From the NCBI GenBank assembly GCA_023384135.1, contig JAHDXS010000002.1, positions 744,001-808,000 on the forward strand: a stretch of 64,000 nucleotides of DNA, written 5' to 3'. The stretch comes from Alphaproteobacteria bacterium. Lineage in GTDB: Bacteria; Pseudomonadota; Alphaproteobacteria; Micavibrionales; Micavibrionaceae. Below, piece after piece: positions 62,454 to 64,000 of the stretch; the first letter of the stretch is position 1; the number at the start of each line of letters is the position of its first letter. The notes below the pieces were generated by a model. The model made no database searches. It saw only the letters and a list, made by a program, of their open reading frames with translations, and was not told the origin of the DNA. A program made the position numbers and the translations under genes.

Positions 62454-63953
62454 TTAGGGCGTTTCCGGTGGAATCGGGATGCATTCCTCAAGGTAGCTGC
62501 AAGCTTTATGCGCCGTTTCTTGCGTATAACCGCTGATCCGTCCGCGGTAGATCCATCCCTCGGCGGTCTTAAGCGGCGCAACGATGGCGCTGGCGCTCCG
62601 CAAGTGCTCGGGAAGCTTGCCCATACTGGCGGCAAGCGCGCTGTCCGTCCGCTCTCGGCTGGCGAAGGCCCCGATCTGGATCGACCAGTCCGTCCCGCGC
62701 TTTAGAACGAGATGAGAAATCGGTTGCGGCGCGGCGGAAGGAGCCGGAGCCTGCACAGAGGGGCGGGGGGCAGTCATCGCGCTCAAGCCCTCGGAACGGA
62801 AAACCTCGTCGGGAATATCCGCGCCCGTGATAGCGGAGACGGAAATCAGCCCGCTCTCAAGTCGCTTGCGGAGCTGTGGGTCGTCGTCACCCTCGCCGAT
62901 CATCTGAGAAAGCCGCCCGCCCGGCCCGTAAAGCGCCGCCCAGCGGTTAACCGGTCCGCCCGTGTCTGAACTCAGCAGATCCTCAAGAGCATCCGGCTCC
63001 GAGAGGGCCGCTACGGATGCACCGGCTGTATCGTTTGCAACGCCGGGCTTGCGGGGCGGCAGCGGGGCCCTGTGGTCGGCCATATCCATCGCGGTGCCGA
63101 CCTTGGTGAAGGCGGCGTTGAGAAGCTCTTCCATCTTTTCATTCCGGGCCTTCGATGTCCGTCCGCCGATCACGACGCCGATCAGCCGCCGGTCACCCCG
63201 CACAGCCGAGGCGACCAGATTAAATCCTGACGCTTGAATGAAACCAGTCTTGAGACCATCCATACCGCGATAAGAGCCTAAGAGATGGTTGTGATTTTTA
63301 TAAGTCTTACCTTGATATGTAAAACTTCTGCGCGAAAAATAGCGATAATACTGCGGATACTCGTAAATCAGGATGTGCGCCAGTCGCGCCATGTCGGCTG
63401 CAGTGGTAACTTGGCCGGGGTCGTGGAGACCTGAAGCGTTCTTGAAGATCGTTTTGGACATGCCGCGTTTCTGGGCCGCGCGGGTCATCAGTCGGGCGAA
63501 ATTGCTCTCGCTCTTGCCCAAATGCTCCGCCACCGCCACCGCGATATCGTTCGCCGACTTGGTCACAAGCGCCAGAATGGCGTCTTCCACGCGGATCGTA
63601 GAGCCGGGCTTGAGCCCCAGCTTGCTCGGCACCATGCTGGCCGCGCGCTCCGAAATGCGGATGGGATCGCTAAGCCGGAGCTTCCCGCGTTTAAGCTGGT
63701 CGAACACCATCATCAGGGTCATCATCTTGGTGAGAGATGCCGGGTGTACGATGGTATTTGCGCCGCTTTGATGAAGAATGGTGCCCGTTTCGGCATCGAT
63801 CACGAGGGAGGTATAGCGCGGTTTGCTCGCGGCCTGAACCTCAAAAACCGGAAGAATGACAAGGACTTGAACGATCAGACAAAGCCACGCAACAAAAACC
63901 GCAGGTCGAACCCTGCGATCTTGAGAGTTTGCGCTAATGCTTTGTTTCAGCAT
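62454..63953 (-). CDS. D-alanyl-D-alanine carboxypeptidase (S11) with C-terminal SPOR domain
   Basis: 499 residues. Signal peptide, then the penicillin-binding motifs SLTK (Ser80 and Lys83 counting from the upstream TTG), SAN (140-142) and KTG (GLKTGFIQASGFN). A long linker leads to a SPOR-type domain (DWSIQIGAFASRERTDSALAA), which binds denuded peptidoglycan at division sites. It trims pentapeptides in the periplasm. ATG 63953 is chosen over TTG 63974. This fusion is common in Alphaproteobacteria. Confidence 0.93.
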   Translation of the reverse strand: MLKQSISANSQDRRVRPAVFVAWLCLIVQVLVILPVFEVQAASKPRYTSLVIDAETGTILHQSGANTIVHPASLTKMMTLMMVFDQLKRGKLRLSDPIRISERAASMVPSKLGLKPGSTIRVEDAILALVTKSANDIAVAVAEHLGKSESNFARLMTRAAQKRGMSKTIFKNASGLHDPGQVTTAADMARLAHILIYEYPQYYRYFSRRSFTYQGKTYKNHNHLLGSYRGMDGLKTGFIQASGFNLVASAVRGDRRLIGVVIGGRTSKARNEKMEELLNAAFTKVGTAMDMADHRAPLPPRKPGVANDTAGASVAALSEPDALEDLLSSDTGGPVNRWAALYGPGGRLSQMIGEGDDDPQLRKRLESGLISVSAITGADIPDEVFRSEGLSAMTAPRPSVQAPAPSAAPQPISHLVLKRGTDWSIQIGAFASRERTDSALAASMGKLPEHLRSASAIVAPLKTAEGWIYRGRISGYTQETAHKACSYLEECIPIPPETP

Positions 63954-64000
63954 GAGAAAACCGGGAAAAGACAAAAACCCAAAGAAACGGGCAAAGAACC

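Noticed and set aside
1-64000. CRISPR arrays, tRNA and rRNA genes
   Set aside because: Looked for regular short repeats, cloverleaf-like GTTCGAATC/CCA patterns and rRNA landmarks on reading; none was convincing. A tRNAscan-SE and Infernal run would be decisive.

Overview
The window is about 64 kb of chromosome from a Gram-negative alphaproteobacterium of moderately high GC. The strongest lineage evidence is GcrA (12189-12716), a cell-cycle regulator restricted to Alphaproteobacteria. The order rpoZ - rel/spoT - acpS - lepB - rnc - era is also the usual alphaproteobacterial one. Lipoproteins, lipid A heptose synthesis (HldE) and a YdbH-YnbE-YdbL envelope operon confirm an outer membrane. The three large prepilin-like adhesins and many orphan secreted proteins would suit a Micavibrio-like or Rhodospirillales-like surface-living organism, but that placement is inference. 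I found no rRNA, tRNA, CRISPR array or insertion sequence.

Layout. 0-2.5 kb: ydbH-ynbE-ydbL and a small orphan. 2.5-4.0 kb: a probable retron, with a folded msr-msd RNA bounded by a 13-bp inverted repeat and a retron-type reverse transcriptase whose frame is broken by one base near its end. 4.0-12.7 kb: housekeeping (uracil-DNA glycosylase, NYN protein, rpoZ, rsh, apt, acpS, lepB, rnc, era, gcrA). 13.2-17.9 kb: three consecutive paralogous genes with type IV prepilin N-termini and long adhesin-like bodies. 18-31 kb: cold-shock protein, acyl-CoA ligase, acetyltransferases, and pheS and pheT split apart by an orphan gene, followed by an AT-rich SEFIR-domain defence-type gene. 31-38.4 kb: polA, a candidate small RNA, a DUF1223 protein, an alpha/beta-hydrolase-like protein, rpmI-rplT, a DotI/IcmL-like protein and a HAD phosphatase.

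38.5-48.9 kb is the accessory core. It holds two tandem paralogues that look like small kinase-fold proteins, a 1081-residue orphan membrane protein and a periplasmic protein divergent from a small membrane protein across Fur-like operators, and a 1.2-kb AT-rich insert of two lipoprotein genes flanked by a perfect 66-bp direct repeat. That repeat is the 3' end of a FabD-like gene, which overlaps a fused 2-oxoacid dehydrogenase E1 gene. 49-64 kb: glutaryl-CoA dehydrogenase, a pentameric ligand-gated ion channel, carbonic anhydrase, an SLC13 permease divergent from an Rrf2 regulator, glnD, a cation efflux protein, a LapG-like peptidase with an N-terminal MshEN-like c-di-GMP module, hldE, a Fur-box small gene, two lipoproteins (one FlgO-like) and a SPOR-domain D,D-carboxypeptidase.

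Themes: two candidate anti-phage systems (retron and SEFIR), surface adhesion and its possible c-di-GMP-gated release, and iron control at two loci. All function calls rest on recognising motifs by eye; no search or folding was run.
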